Made by a program: the position numbers and the translations under genes. This document shows positions 9,901 to 17,766 of a stretch of DNA of 64,000 nt, piece after piece. The notes below the pieces were generated by a model. The model made no database searches and was not told the DNA's origin. It saw only the letters and a list, made by a program, of their open reading frames with translations. Position 1 is the stretch's first letter, and each line of letters opens with the position of its first letter. Origin of the DNA: Nitzschia sp. DOCU1 (taxonomy: Eukaryota; Bacillariophyta; Bacillariophyceae; Bacillariales; Bacillariaceae); the NCBI GenBank assembly GCA_951394045.1, contig OX595988.1:2123352-2187351 (forward strand), written 5' to 3'.

Positions 9901-10744
9901 AATGGGACGAGAGATCACTGCGTCTCGGGTTGAAGCCAAAGCGGAAAAATCGAATGGAAAGCTAGATTTTCTATTCACTGAGACCGAAGGTGCCATTGTG
10001 ATGACAGAAGAAAAGGTGTCTCTTGCAGTACAAGAGGCATACTACACCATGTTGTGGGCATCGTCGGTTCAACGGTACAATCTTAAAAGGGAGGAGTCGG
10101 TAAGGATGGTGCAGGAGTTAGGCGAGCCGTTAGATGGCGTGGGCTCACAAAACCAAAACGCCACTCATGAGTATGAACACGTCGAGCAAGCGTACAAGTT
10201 ACTCAGCGATGAACTTCAAGATGCTTCAGAGCAAGTGAAAATCCACGACAGTGCTCTAAAGAGCTTTTCAAGCAGACTGGTGCAGCGATCAATGCCCAAT
10301 TTGTCATTTTTTCACACGCAGGAGCGTGAATACAATACGCTTTCTGCCCGTCTCAACGAGCACATGGCAGAGATTGGAAAGTGGTCGAATGTCGAAGAAG
10401 AAGGGGATGAGAACGAGGAGGACTCTTACGAAACCTTTCTGGAGTTGAGTCAGCTGGAATGGGGGGATTTGTACGACGACGATCGCATGTGGTCGACACA
10501 GGACATGATAAGAGCTTCGAAGAAGACAAGCGACGTAGAAATCATAGACAGCATTGCCATTGATAATGCAGGCGAGGAACCGATGGAATCGTTCACGCAG
10601 AGGATGGAGGTGGATTGGGGGTGGCTGGACACAGAGCCGGATGGCGTTGCAACGAACTCCAAAAGGCGTCGACTTGATGACTTGGAGGAGACAGAAGAAT
10701 GGGACGAGTTTCTTAGTGCTACACCTGAAAACTCTTCCGAATAG
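6923..10744 (+). CDS. dnaG: DnaG-type DNA primase, probably plastid-targeted, with long C-terminal extension
   Basis: Single exon, 1273 aa; bacterial DnaG is about 600. Residues 20-35 are hydrophobic and followed by VVG|FGMWAP, resembling a signal peptide with a Phe at the cleavage site, the bipartite plastid presequence of this group. A CHC2 zinc finger follows (C127, H130, C148, C151: CLCPFH...CFSCG), which binds template. Next come the catalytic core and a TOPRIM fold with E436 (VEGYFDAIALW) and D507/D509 (CLDNDEAG), the metal-binding residues for primer synthesis. After about residue 680 the protein becomes basic and disordered (Ser/Arg-rich), then folded-looking and finally very acidic to the end; this half has no match I know. 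It likely primes plastid (possibly mitochondrial) DNA replication. The eukaryotic targeting sequence and genomic setting argue against contamination. Confidence 0.9.
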   Translation: MSIPSVKILPTARRRRQQHIIIGFLWLVFIDLQVVGFGMWAPYSMRLSSVRRQGSMLRDAFDNFPSDINLPAVPTKNNSYTPQLPPNFIAPEKLQYLQETVDIVSVIEAYGLPHFKRSGAYRATCLCPFHDDHNPSLSIDSTKGIFKCFSCGAGGNVITFVRDYAKLQGEKISFSQAVRLVDAQFASGNDTFKLSLPPGLKAISSGTNSSAPSLLSSQRKAKQKTFRTKEQRILQANAAAAAFFEKCLVSLPSAGPARSHLQARFISPRTVRAFAIGYAPDAYFGNRGESSPHTWGEGSLVEHLKEKGFSTTEILDAGLATVTKKEAQRLNEGENTARTLSIPYSSLVDRFRHRLMVPILDATGANVLGFGGRFLADSITGRNPPSHNFTQPKYLNSPESPVFQKKNILFGQHMADKALRFWDKDDSKPRAVVLVEGYFDAIALWSIGIREAIACMGTGLTTEQLTAAATLAGTKNGTFDKVVGEEVPSFAHALLLSDEGRVILCLDNDEAGTAAVERLCSSGILVTVEESHPVEFRVARLPEQVKDPAEFMELHRDDPNADGKFRLEVLRDSSLEWKDWYQGNLLDHFNISASNNEKGGLADVLERFAFFLSLLRIDESEKKIRIHTVTNQLSVMIADGNNEDDSVETIRLELESILRTKYLAFSRKVASLPTRSGTTEKVDQTLARMAPSSDPHFSSGRSLKKSRHSDNDSNGEQGRQSRANQASTFATKPRPAETRRSFRAARSQRNAKVEPSLTPHFSGFDFASKHDVEWLQDEEISGQSRGRLNRKAGRRYDSFGESNSVYHNSNEYHGRQFLTDDALSAGYTSAVVPRDPDLLSKGINSMVHFESNTILQSAENDLLRYLVNFPIARASLQRIMSISRSAGSQEILWWSHPEKSWLFKCLISGDPHIASLGMHNLTEFKAYLSGVPRHLFGELSGEAIDKEIGTESEELRGPFRGNEMSVTGPTNSTDDGRVGAVMPPHEHTLRNVEMGREITASRVEAKAEKSNGKLDFLFTETEGAIVMTEEKVSLAVQEAYYTMLWASSVQRYNLKREESVRMVQELGEPLDGVGSQNQNATHEYEHVEQAYKLLSDELQDASEQVKIHDSALKSFSSRLVQRSMPNLSFFHTQEREYNTLSARLNEHMAEIGKWSNVEEEGDENEEDSYETFLELSQLEWGDLYDDDRMWSTQDMIRASKKTSDVEIIDSIAIDNAGEEPMESFTQRMEVDWGWLDTEPDGVATNSKRRRLDDLEETEEWDEFLSATPENSSE

Positions 10745-11486
10745 TCGTTGCTGCAGCTGAGTCAGAAGCGCCCATATGCTTGCACGGACCTACCTGCTTT
10801 TGCGCTGTTAAGTGGGTCCCCGTCAGTCGGATAGGCAAGAAGGCCCAAGATCCTCGAGTGGCAGACACAAAACACCATCTTTTGTCGGATACTTCGATGT
10901 TTGGCATCTCCAACGCCCACATCTGAATGCTGACGCTAAAACAACATAGCACCTCCCTTCGTCGGGATTCTGCCGGAATATTGCGACCTCAGGAGTATTC
11001 TTCAATGTCGCTCGGAAACCATACCAGGTACTACCATGGTGTTCACCTCTGCTGTGGTCGTTGTTCCCTAGTAGTCAATATACTACTATTAAAGCAGCGA
11101 AAAGTGTGCGCTATCTAGTTAGCAGCTACCTGGACGATTGGAAAGGAACGATTTATAGACTTTTGCTGTAAACTTGCACAGCCAGTAGCCTACCAAACCC
11201 GAAAGGTGTGTATTGTATCGTCGATTTCTTGTTTGGAATACAACTGCAAACGAGAAACAGCTTTCTGTACTCCCACTTGTGTCTTGCTGGTAGTAACCTA
11301 TGATAGCGCGCTGGTACTCGTCGAGAACAGGAACTACAGTCGGCACTCGAGTATTAGGTTTCTTCTGACTCTTTTCTGTAGTAGTAGTAGGGCTACGGTG
11401 ACGGATACTGTAGCAACGATGCCGGGAGAGCGACGCGAGCAATCGCCGTATGAATCTCTACCTGGTATGCCTACTAGGCAATCTAC
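10745..11486. other. Intergenic sequence downstream of primase
   Basis: No supported gene. Contains an ATACCAGGTA palindromic motif at 11021-11030 and TAGTAG-rich stretches, both common in the noncoding DNA of this window. The small ORFs present are chance frames. Confidence 0.4.
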
Positions 11487-11732
11487 CGGTAGATGTCCCC
11501 CGAATATCAAGTTTTATATCCTAGTATCGTACCTACGCATAATCAGGGCTCCAGTCATCTTCCGACCACGACTCTATCCAAAATCATCACCATCTCTGAT
11601 TGGACAGAAATTACTTTGCGAAGAGGTCTCATTTTTTCGCAAAGTACGATACCAGGTCTCTGGCTTCGGCTCCCTCCAGGGGTGACACTAGCGGGAGTCA
11701 ATGACGCTGATGACTTTGAAGATTGCACATTT
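11487..11732 (+). repeat. Direct repeat, left copy (partner 18470-18719)
   Basis: About 246 bp nearly identical to 18470-18719 in the same orientation: I count a 4-nt indel (CCTAG versus CCTATGTAG), a 1-nt indel at the left edge and two substitutions. It contains an 11-bp inverted repeat (TACTTTGCGAA...TTCGCAAAGTA, 11612-11622/11636-11646), broken by one base in the right copy. The pair brackets the three-gene mobile block. A short frame crosses it but is not clearly coding. Confidence 0.95.
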
Positions 11733-11753
11733 CATATCCATGTCGTATCAAAG

Positions 11754-11798
11754 TGCAAGATATCTTGCAATTTCGGCCAAACTGCAAGATATCTTGCA
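11754..11798. repeat. Two 16-bp perfect palindromes TGCAAGATATCTTGCA
   Basis: Copies at 11754-11769 and 11783-11798. A third at 18313-18328 sits inside a 24-bp perfect palindrome, on the other side of the mobile block. They could be protein-binding or cruciform sites. Confidence 0.9.
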
Positions 11799-12220
11799 CT
11801 TTGCTTTTTACGTAGAACACAGTACATTCGCTACGGCAAACAACACACAGCCAAAAGTCTTTCCCCGCCTTCTGCGAGCCTCTGTTTCCCCGACTTTTGT
11901 CATTGATGAGAGCGCACATAAAAAAGAACATCATCTGATGGAGGCATACTTGTTACGCAACGACGACGGCCACTTTTCCTGATAATGACCGCACCAACAT
12001 TCTTATTGATAATTTAAATGCCGCGGGCCAAGAGGACTACGTGGCGAAACTTGTGGCTGCACTGTAGCCTGCGAGTGGCTTTGGTTGTTTGTCTCCCATT
12101 GCTCGAGCCCTCGTCTGTGGCCGGCAATCGCACATGTGTTTAGGGTCATCACCTTTGCCCTCTTGCTCTTTGAGCGGGAATAATGTATGGGCACCCAACG
12201 ACTTTCAAGTTCTGCATTCC

Positions 12221-12252
12221 TTCATCAGGAAAGGGAAAATAATGGGGTTCCC
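12221..12252. repeat. Short dispersed repeat, copy 2 (inverted copy at 3469-3501)
   Basis: Contains CATCAGGAAAGGGAAAAT and then a GGGG(T)(T/A)CCC end, matching the complement of the segment at the end of the retroelement remnant. It lies just inside the left end of the candidate transposon. Confidence 0.6.
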
Positions 12253-12823
12253 ATAAATATTCCCCATTTTTCCCGTACATATAGTCATTTTCCCCCATAT
12301 CTATAGCCATTTCCCCCCTCCCTATTGCCCTTGTTCCCCAAAGTATGGAGGATCCCATTCATCATTGCTCTCATCTCATTCAGAAATGCCCATTTTTGCC
12401 TTCACGATAGCCCCCCCCCCTCTTCGACCTCCACATTTGCCATTTTCCATCCAGCCGACATCCAACAACTAACCAACCCCTAATTGTTAATGCTTACTAC
12501 TCCCTTTTGAATCTCGGATCCCACCATTCCCCACCGTCACCCCGTCCCTCTACAATACCTTGCGACTCCATCTAAACTTACAACACATGAAGGTGCCCCA
12601 CCCATCCTCCCCCAATGCTCCATGCACCCCAATCCGCCTGGCATCCTTGCCATTCACGACGGATACATTTGGCCTCACCAATGCTAACCACTCTCATTAG
12701 TTTTTTTTTCCGTTACCAACACTAAATTCCAACGACATTTTGATTGCAGCACCAACGCCCAAATATTTGAATTTCTGCCTTGCCTAACAAGCCCCCTCCT
12801 CATTATTTGAAACATCCACCAAA
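12253..12823. other. Left subterminal region of the mobile block
   Basis: C/T-rich and G-poor on the plus strand, with a run of ten C at 12411-12420 and runs of T. No gene recognised. It probably holds the promoter of the small gene at 12824. Confidence 0.4.
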
Positions 12824-13111
12824 ATGAAGACCAAAAAGCGGAGTTCAACTGGGTCGCCACCTCCCATCCCCAAGCTACGCCCCATCAATCTTTGCGAACC
12901 TTGACGAGCCGAATGCCGTAACAAAGTTCACTGCGACTGTATCGTATGCTGGCGCGAAGTGCGCAAACTACCACCTAAGCTAACAGATGACAAACTCAAA
13001 GCCAAAGAAATTCTAGAGATCACTGAACGTCTCAACAAGAAGGCCAAGAGAGACGCCAAACGGGCTGTCAAGAAGGGCACCCAATCCTCAATCCTGTCCT
13101 TTTTTGGTTAA
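12824..13111 (+). CDS. Small Cys-rich protein with in-frame TGA and C-terminal PCNA-interacting (PIP) box
   Basis: One frame of 96 codons runs from ATG 12824 to TAA 13109-13111, interrupted only by TGA at 12902-12904. Before it: a basic, Pro-rich N-terminus ending INLCEP. After it: RAECRNKVHCDCIVCW, giving Cys spacing C-x2-(TGA)-x3-C-x5-C-x-C-x2-C, where the TGA falls where a zinc-ligand Cys would be expected. A Lys-rich helix follows (LTDDKLKAKEILEITERLNK), and the protein ends TQSSILSFFG. QSSILSFF fits the PIP box Q-x-x-[ILM]-x-x-[FY]-[FY] exactly, and its position at the extreme C-terminus is typical. So the product probably binds PCNA. The TGA may be a one-base nonsense change from TGC/TGT (making this a broken copy) or a selenocysteine codon. 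It converges on the 312-aa gene, with 42 bp between stops. Confidence 0.55.
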
Positions 13112-13153
13112 CTTATATTACCAATAGTCAACTATAGCACATCACTAGAAATT

Positions 13154-14092
13154 TTATTCTTCACTATTAGTATATCTCAATTCTTCATCGCCGTGAAAAA
13201 GCAGCACCAGGCATTTTGCTGGCATCTCGTCCCCTTCCCATGCCGCCGTCCCATGTTCCAATTCAACTGCATCAAGCAGAAGAACAGACCCTACATCCAC
13301 GGAACAATCCCTCTCCTTTGGCATGTTCCCCCTTTTTCCTCTCGGTGGCTTCAACCTTATTGATGCACAGCTCTTCCCTCTGTCGTACAACATTGGTATC
13401 CAAAATACCACGGGATATTTGCCGCCAGGACCCACTTCCTTCTTGTCGTATCCCAGCACATTGTTGTGGAGAGCTCCAGCACTTTTATTCCTCGGACCGG
13501 AATTCACTACTGTGACATCCACGAAACGTTTTTCCTTCCAGCCCATACCAGCCAACAACCCTTCACAGAACGCACCCAAGACCGGACACTCTTGTCCCAA
13601 CTTTTCCACTTCCACTCCCTCAAACATCAGATATGTAACGATCCTATCGTCGAATTTCCAGGTCGTGTGAATCGGCTTACGTCCCCTTATCAACTCCATG
13701 CTCAAATTCTTCATGAAAACAAGGTCTAACACCTTGTGAAGATGGATGTACCTTCGCACTCTCCATTCCTCCTCCCAATCACTCCAATTGCGCCATTTTC
13801 TGTTCTTGCCTGTCCCCACAGGTGTGGTACATCGAATCTTTCGCCGAAACTTCAACACCAACGCCAGATAATTGCCGGCAAGATACCCCATCTCTGTCTT
13901 TGCCTTACTTTTTTCCTCCTCCTTTTTCGACACTTCCAAAGTCTTCACTCTCTTCGCATTTTCACGGTTCCATCTGACTCGCCGGCTCTTATCTGTGATT
14001 GTGGACAATTCCACGAACTCCACCACATCTTTTCGAGCAAACGGCATTACCTTTAAAGTTTCCAAACTTTTACTCCGAATTTTTGTCGCCAT
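13154..14092 (-). CDS. 312-aa accessory protein of the mobile block, unknown; possible beta-helix oxygenase-like fold
   Basis: Single exon with ATG at 14092 (MATKIRSKSLETLK). The N-terminal third is very basic and helical. The rest has alternating hydrophobic strands. The order ALHNNVLGYD, then PVVFWIPMLYDRG, then DVGSVLLLDAVELEHGTAAW and CLVLLFHGDEE resembles the double-stranded beta-helix of Fe(II)/2-oxoglutarate oxygenases, with His in EHG as the distal ligand. The expected proximal HxD reads HNN here, so it would be inactive or the resemblance is accidental. It lies 86 bp downstream of the transposase/nuclease gene on the same strand, suggesting joint transcription. No database-level assignment is claimed; 'unknown' is the safe reading. 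Confidence 0.6.
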   Translation of the reverse strand: MATKIRSKSLETLKVMPFARKDVVEFVELSTITDKSRRVRWNRENAKRVKTLEVSKKEEEKSKAKTEMGYLAGNYLALVLKFRRKIRCTTPVGTGKNRKWRNWSDWEEEWRVRRYIHLHKVLDLVFMKNLSMELIRGRKPIHTTWKFDDRIVTYLMFEGVEVEKLGQECPVLGAFCEGLLAGMGWKEKRFVDVTVVNSGPRNKSAGALHNNVLGYDKKEVGPGGKYPVVFWIPMLYDRGKSCASIRLKPPRGKRGNMPKERDCSVDVGSVLLLDAVELEHGTAAWEGDEMPAKCLVLLFHGDEELRYTNSEE

Positions 14093-14178
14093 CTAACCTT
14101 CAATGCGGTCGCACACCTCTTCGAGTTTTGCACGTACTTCAGCACAGTACCCTTCATCATAGCCACACTGTACCTAAG

Positions 14179-17100
14179 TTAGCTGGGGGGGGGTAGGTCA
14201 ACCGCATTACCATTGGAAACTTGTGCTTGTAGACGCTCACAATCCTTCGTCCATGATGTACAGAAGAAATGATGACAGCCCATGCAAAAGCTGTTTGTCC
14301 TCCCACCGCAAACATAACAAATTGTTCGTGCTGAGTGACTGTCCCGAGTCCTAGACTTGGTTGTTTCCAAATTGGGGGAATTTTCCACTTGCGCCTGCTC
14401 TGCGGCTTGCACAGACTCCTTGTAAATTGGGACGCACATTCCTGGACATAGTGCCTGGCGGGCAGCGCATTTTGCAATGCTGTTTGTTTTTGGTTCGGCG
14501 TATGCATTTGCTGCCTGCTGCTTGGGAGTGTCAAAAGTTTGGATGGCACCGAGGCCTATCAGACTACCATTGCTTGCTTGGGAAGGGGCGGGTTTGTTTC
14601 TTCTTTGTGCCGTAGCATTCTCATTGTTTCCGTGATTCATTCTTGAGTAGTCGAGGGCCTTGTCAAAAAGTTTCTCAGAAATCATCCAAACAAGGGCTGG
14701 GAACTTGACACGCTTTGATGCACTCTTTCGGTAGTTCCGAATATTAGAGTAAGCGTCAATTGCCTTCTCTGCAGTGGCCATTTGGGTGATTTGATGGATG
14801 ACAACGCCAACAATCAACAGGAGTCGCCCAACCGTCTTTGCTTGTCCTTCGCTGAGCATCTTATAGCTCGGCACAACAAACCCAATGGAATCTAGAAGCT
14901 TGGTGATTGTGTCGGAACCAGACTTCAGCGAATTCCAGACAGAGAAAACCAAGGGAATAATCCGTGCCACTGGGGGCACTGGTTTTGGCAACGAGCTGCA
15001 TGCCTTCCAAAGTCGCACAGTATCCTCCAATGCACTCTGGGAAACACCAATCAACCGTAACGCCCGCTCCAAACAGGCCTTGTCCTTTTCTTCTTTGATA
15101 TCTTCAATTGACCATGATCCATTTGCATTAGCTTCGTATGCCCATGGCATTACGAAGTCTTTCAAGCACGCAATAATTCGGCGGTAGGCCTCCCGCAGCT
15201 CTTCCGGGAATGACACTGTTACGCCAGATATGATTTGGCCTTTGTCGTCTGCTGCAAGGAGCATTTGATTCTGCACATTGTACACACTTGCATGGTGTAG
15301 GATTTGAATTGCTTCATGCGAGAGTGGTATCAGCTGTTGTCGGAAGTCGGCGTCAAATGCATCAACCTTGAAATATTTCTGATTCTCGCCACCTTGGCTG
15401 CCTTGTCTCTCCTGAAGTCGGGCTAGACGTGCAATCTCATCCTGGTGCTGCTTGGTATTTGGCACGAGCCGACTTTTACACTCGATCCCAACTAAGGCAC
15501 CCTCGGCATCCTTCCCAAGAAAATCAAGAGAATCCTTCATGTACTCCATCCCGCGTCGCTGGACCATTGCAACCGAGTATATGTTCAAAATCCCACTCTC
15601 AGCTTTCTCATTGACAACATTCCTTGCGATTGGATCCTCCAGCTCGTGGCCCTGCCGGCAATACTCCTTTGCCTGCCCATAGAGTCGGACAAGAATATTT
15701 GCTTGGAGAAGACGTTGTGTGAGATTTAACTGGGCCTCCTCTACAGCTGATAGTCCCTGGTACGTTCCTTGTTCCTTGTCATGCGCCACCAGATCACTGA
15801 TAATTTGCTTCGTATCCTTCTTTCGCTTATTATAACCAGGAATGCGAGCAACAGCCTGGTTTAAAAGTTGGGTCAGAGTCTGGAAGTGGTATGGTCTCTC
15901 ATATTTATCAAGGAGAAGCCAATCTTTCAAGAACTTCTCGACAGTATCAATGCGACCTGTCCCTTTGCTCTTTCCAGTCAACTCTGCAACATACATCCGA
16001 ACTTCATCGTCAGTCAATGGTGGGTCATCGGGCAAGGTTGGGTTGCTATCAGCTGGTGGGGTATGGTTGTTACCATTATTGTGTCGGGCGGCAAGTCGAC
16101 GTAGTAGCTTTTCAGCCTCATTTGGGTCCGACTTGACACTCGCTAAATTTACTTGGATCGCAAGTTGTGTGTCGCTAGTAGGGTCCGGGGTTGCGGGGAT
16201 GTTTCCTAAGTACTGAAGCAGTTTCCGCCAATCATTCTCTTTTATACCAATGGCTTTGCGCACTTCAGGGTCCACGCATCTCAAGTATAAGATCGTTCGG
16301 TCGACAGAAGAGGATGTGTAGCTTAATAGGCGAAATAGAAACCACATTGGGTGATTGTCCTTCGTGAGCAAGTTCTCAACTTCATCCAACCCCTTGTCAA
16401 CAATTGCTTTGATACATTCACTGTCCTCCCCTCCCACAATGCTGCGAAAACATCGCTGGATCCTGGAACGTTCATTCGTTTCATTCTTGTACCAATCGCG
16501 GTCACTTGGTTTCTGAAGGACGACATCCCATACATTTTCACGGTGGACCGTTGTCAGTCCAAGTGTACAACCGCCAATGCCATTTGTGTATGCAGAGGCC
16601 GTCATGGTCTTGCTGTTGCTTGCGCTGTAGTCCTTCAGATGAACCTGTCGCTTGGCTTCTTTCTCGTCGATAAGTGTTCGCTCGTCATTGGAACCAAGGT
16701 GCTGGGCATAGGTAAATGGGAACCATTGTCCTCGCTTGCAAGTGGACGCCTCAATATCCCCACCAAGATCCAATACCATTTTCTTCAGCAGTGTCCAGGA
16801 TGTGTAGCCACGGTCGAAGAGAAAAGAGACATCGCTCAATGCAAAATTACTAATTCCACCAGGATTGAATTGCAACTGGATCAAGTCTCTAGTGGTCTCA
16901 ACTGCACCTTTACCTTTGCCCTCAAATTTGATACCCAGAGCCATTTGGCTTGACGACGCCACCATTTGATGGCATGTGAACCCACGGCGGTTGTCCCTTG
17001 CATGCTGCTGAAGCTTGGGAGAATGCTTGTCGCTTTTTGTTTGGTGGTGATGCATTTTGTCATCATCTATGACGGGTGTCAGCCGAATATCCGAGCCAGT

Positions 17101-17766
17101 TATAAAGAGTTCTCTCAAAAGCTTATTGATTTCTTGCTCAATCGACTGCCAAAAGGGAAGAATGCCTCGGCGAGTCTCCAATGGATTGCCATCACCATCC
17201 GTTCGGACCCCAGAATTGCCAATGCCCTGCCAGAACTGTTTGTACTCGTCGATGGATGGGAAGTTCGGTGTATTCCAAAATGGCGACTCTCTCATTTCAT
17301 CAATAGATACATTGAATCGGCAGGTGACAAAGAATGCACCGAGGCATTTTGCAAACACAGTGTAGTCACTGCAAACTGGCACATTTGCTCTAAACTCCAA
17401 GTACAAAGTACTCGAGGGACCAAAAAACCGTTCAACCAAATCTTCCACCATCTTAGAAACAGACGGAACTCCTTGTAGCGGCATCAACCCTTCTTCCTTC
17501 AACCTCAAAAGAAAATGCTTGATCTCATCTGTTGCTTGGTCTAGGCTCAAACGCCGTCCCTCATCCACGAGAGCAAAACACTCCTTATCTTTTTGATTTT
17601 TCCATTCTCGGGGCGCCGGAGGCTTTGCAGAGACAAGATCTTGGATATCATCCAACCCAATGCCTAGAGAATCAGGCGAGAGCTGATCAAGTAAAAACTC
17701 TTCCAATTGGTCGTCATCGTCCAAAGCAATGGCCAAGTTGGCCAGGGGGTCATCAATTGGTAGCAT
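14179..17766 (-). CDS. piggyBac-like DDE transposase fused to PD-(D/E)XK (YqaJ-like) nuclease
   Basis: 1195 aa; the frame opens at a TTG (17784) but the first ATG is 17766 (MLPIDDPLANL). Residues about 150-400 follow piggyBac order: a helical lead-in, VIDDDK with acidic residues at 234-236, HARDNRRGFTCHQMV, then FLFDRGYTSWTLLKK with D318, and CKRGQWFPFTY, resembling the 'DNFFTS' segment and what follows it. Residues about 748-840 form a second catalytic unit: DFLGKD (D748), then GIECKSR (E762, K764), i.e. D-x13-E-x-K, followed by a Gln-bearing helix (YNVQNQMLLAAD), as in YqaJ/lambda-exonuclease-type nucleases. The last 46 residues carry C1150, C1153, C1161, C1164, C1169 and C1176, a cross-brace-like Cys cluster as at piggyBac C-termini. 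A run of nine G (plus strand) precedes the stop. Assignments come from motif order, not alignment; nuclease about 0.75, DDE about 0.65. Confidence 0.75.
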   Translation of the reverse strand: MLPIDDPLANLAIALDDDDQLEEFLLDQLSPDSLGIGLDDIQDLVSAKPPAPREWKNQKDKECFALVDEGRRLSLDQATDEIKHFLLRLKEEGLMPLQGVPSVSKMVEDLVERFFGPSSTLYLEFRANVPVCSDYTVFAKCLGAFFVTCRFNVSIDEMRESPFWNTPNFPSIDEYKQFWQGIGNSGVRTDGDGNPLETRRGILPFWQSIEQEINKLLRELFITGSDIRLTPVIDDDKMHHHQTKSDKHSPKLQQHARDNRRGFTCHQMVASSSQMALGIKFEGKGKGAVETTRDLIQLQFNPGGISNFALSDVSFLFDRGYTSWTLLKKMVLDLGGDIEASTCKRGQWFPFTYAQHLGSNDERTLIDEKEAKRQVHLKDYSASNSKTMTASAYTNGIGGCTLGLTTVHRENVWDVVLQKPSDRDWYKNETNERSRIQRCFRSIVGGEDSECIKAIVDKGLDEVENLLTKDNHPMWFLFRLLSYTSSSVDRTILYLRCVDPEVRKAIGIKENDWRKLLQYLGNIPATPDPTSDTQLAIQVNLASVKSDPNEAEKLLRRLAARHNNGNNHTPPADSNPTLPDDPPLTDDEVRMYVAELTGKSKGTGRIDTVEKFLKDWLLLDKYERPYHFQTLTQLLNQAVARIPGYNKRKKDTKQIISDLVAHDKEQGTYQGLSAVEEAQLNLTQRLLQANILVRLYGQAKEYCRQGHELEDPIARNVVNEKAESGILNIYSVAMVQRRGMEYMKDSLDFLGKDAEGALVGIECKSRLVPNTKQHQDEIARLARLQERQGSQGGENQKYFKVDAFDADFRQQLIPLSHEAIQILHHASVYNVQNQMLLAADDKGQIISGVTVSFPEELREAYRRIIACLKDFVMPWAYEANANGSWSIEDIKEEKDKACLERALRLIGVSQSALEDTVRLWKACSSLPKPVPPVARIIPLVFSVWNSLKSGSDTITKLLDSIGFVVPSYKMLSEGQAKTVGRLLLIVGVVIHQITQMATAEKAIDAYSNIRNYRKSASKRVKFPALVWMISEKLFDKALDYSRMNHGNNENATAQRRNKPAPSQASNGSLIGLGAIQTFDTPKQQAANAYAEPKTNSIAKCAARQALCPGMCVPIYKESVQAAEQAQVENSPNLETTKSRTRDSHSARTICYVCGGRTNSFCMGCHHFFCTSWTKDCERLQAQVSNGNAVDLPPPS

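Noticed and set aside
6923..10744. Bacterial contamination (DnaG, Maf)
   Set aside because: Targeting sequences, flanking intron-containing genes and similar composition indicate nuclear genes.
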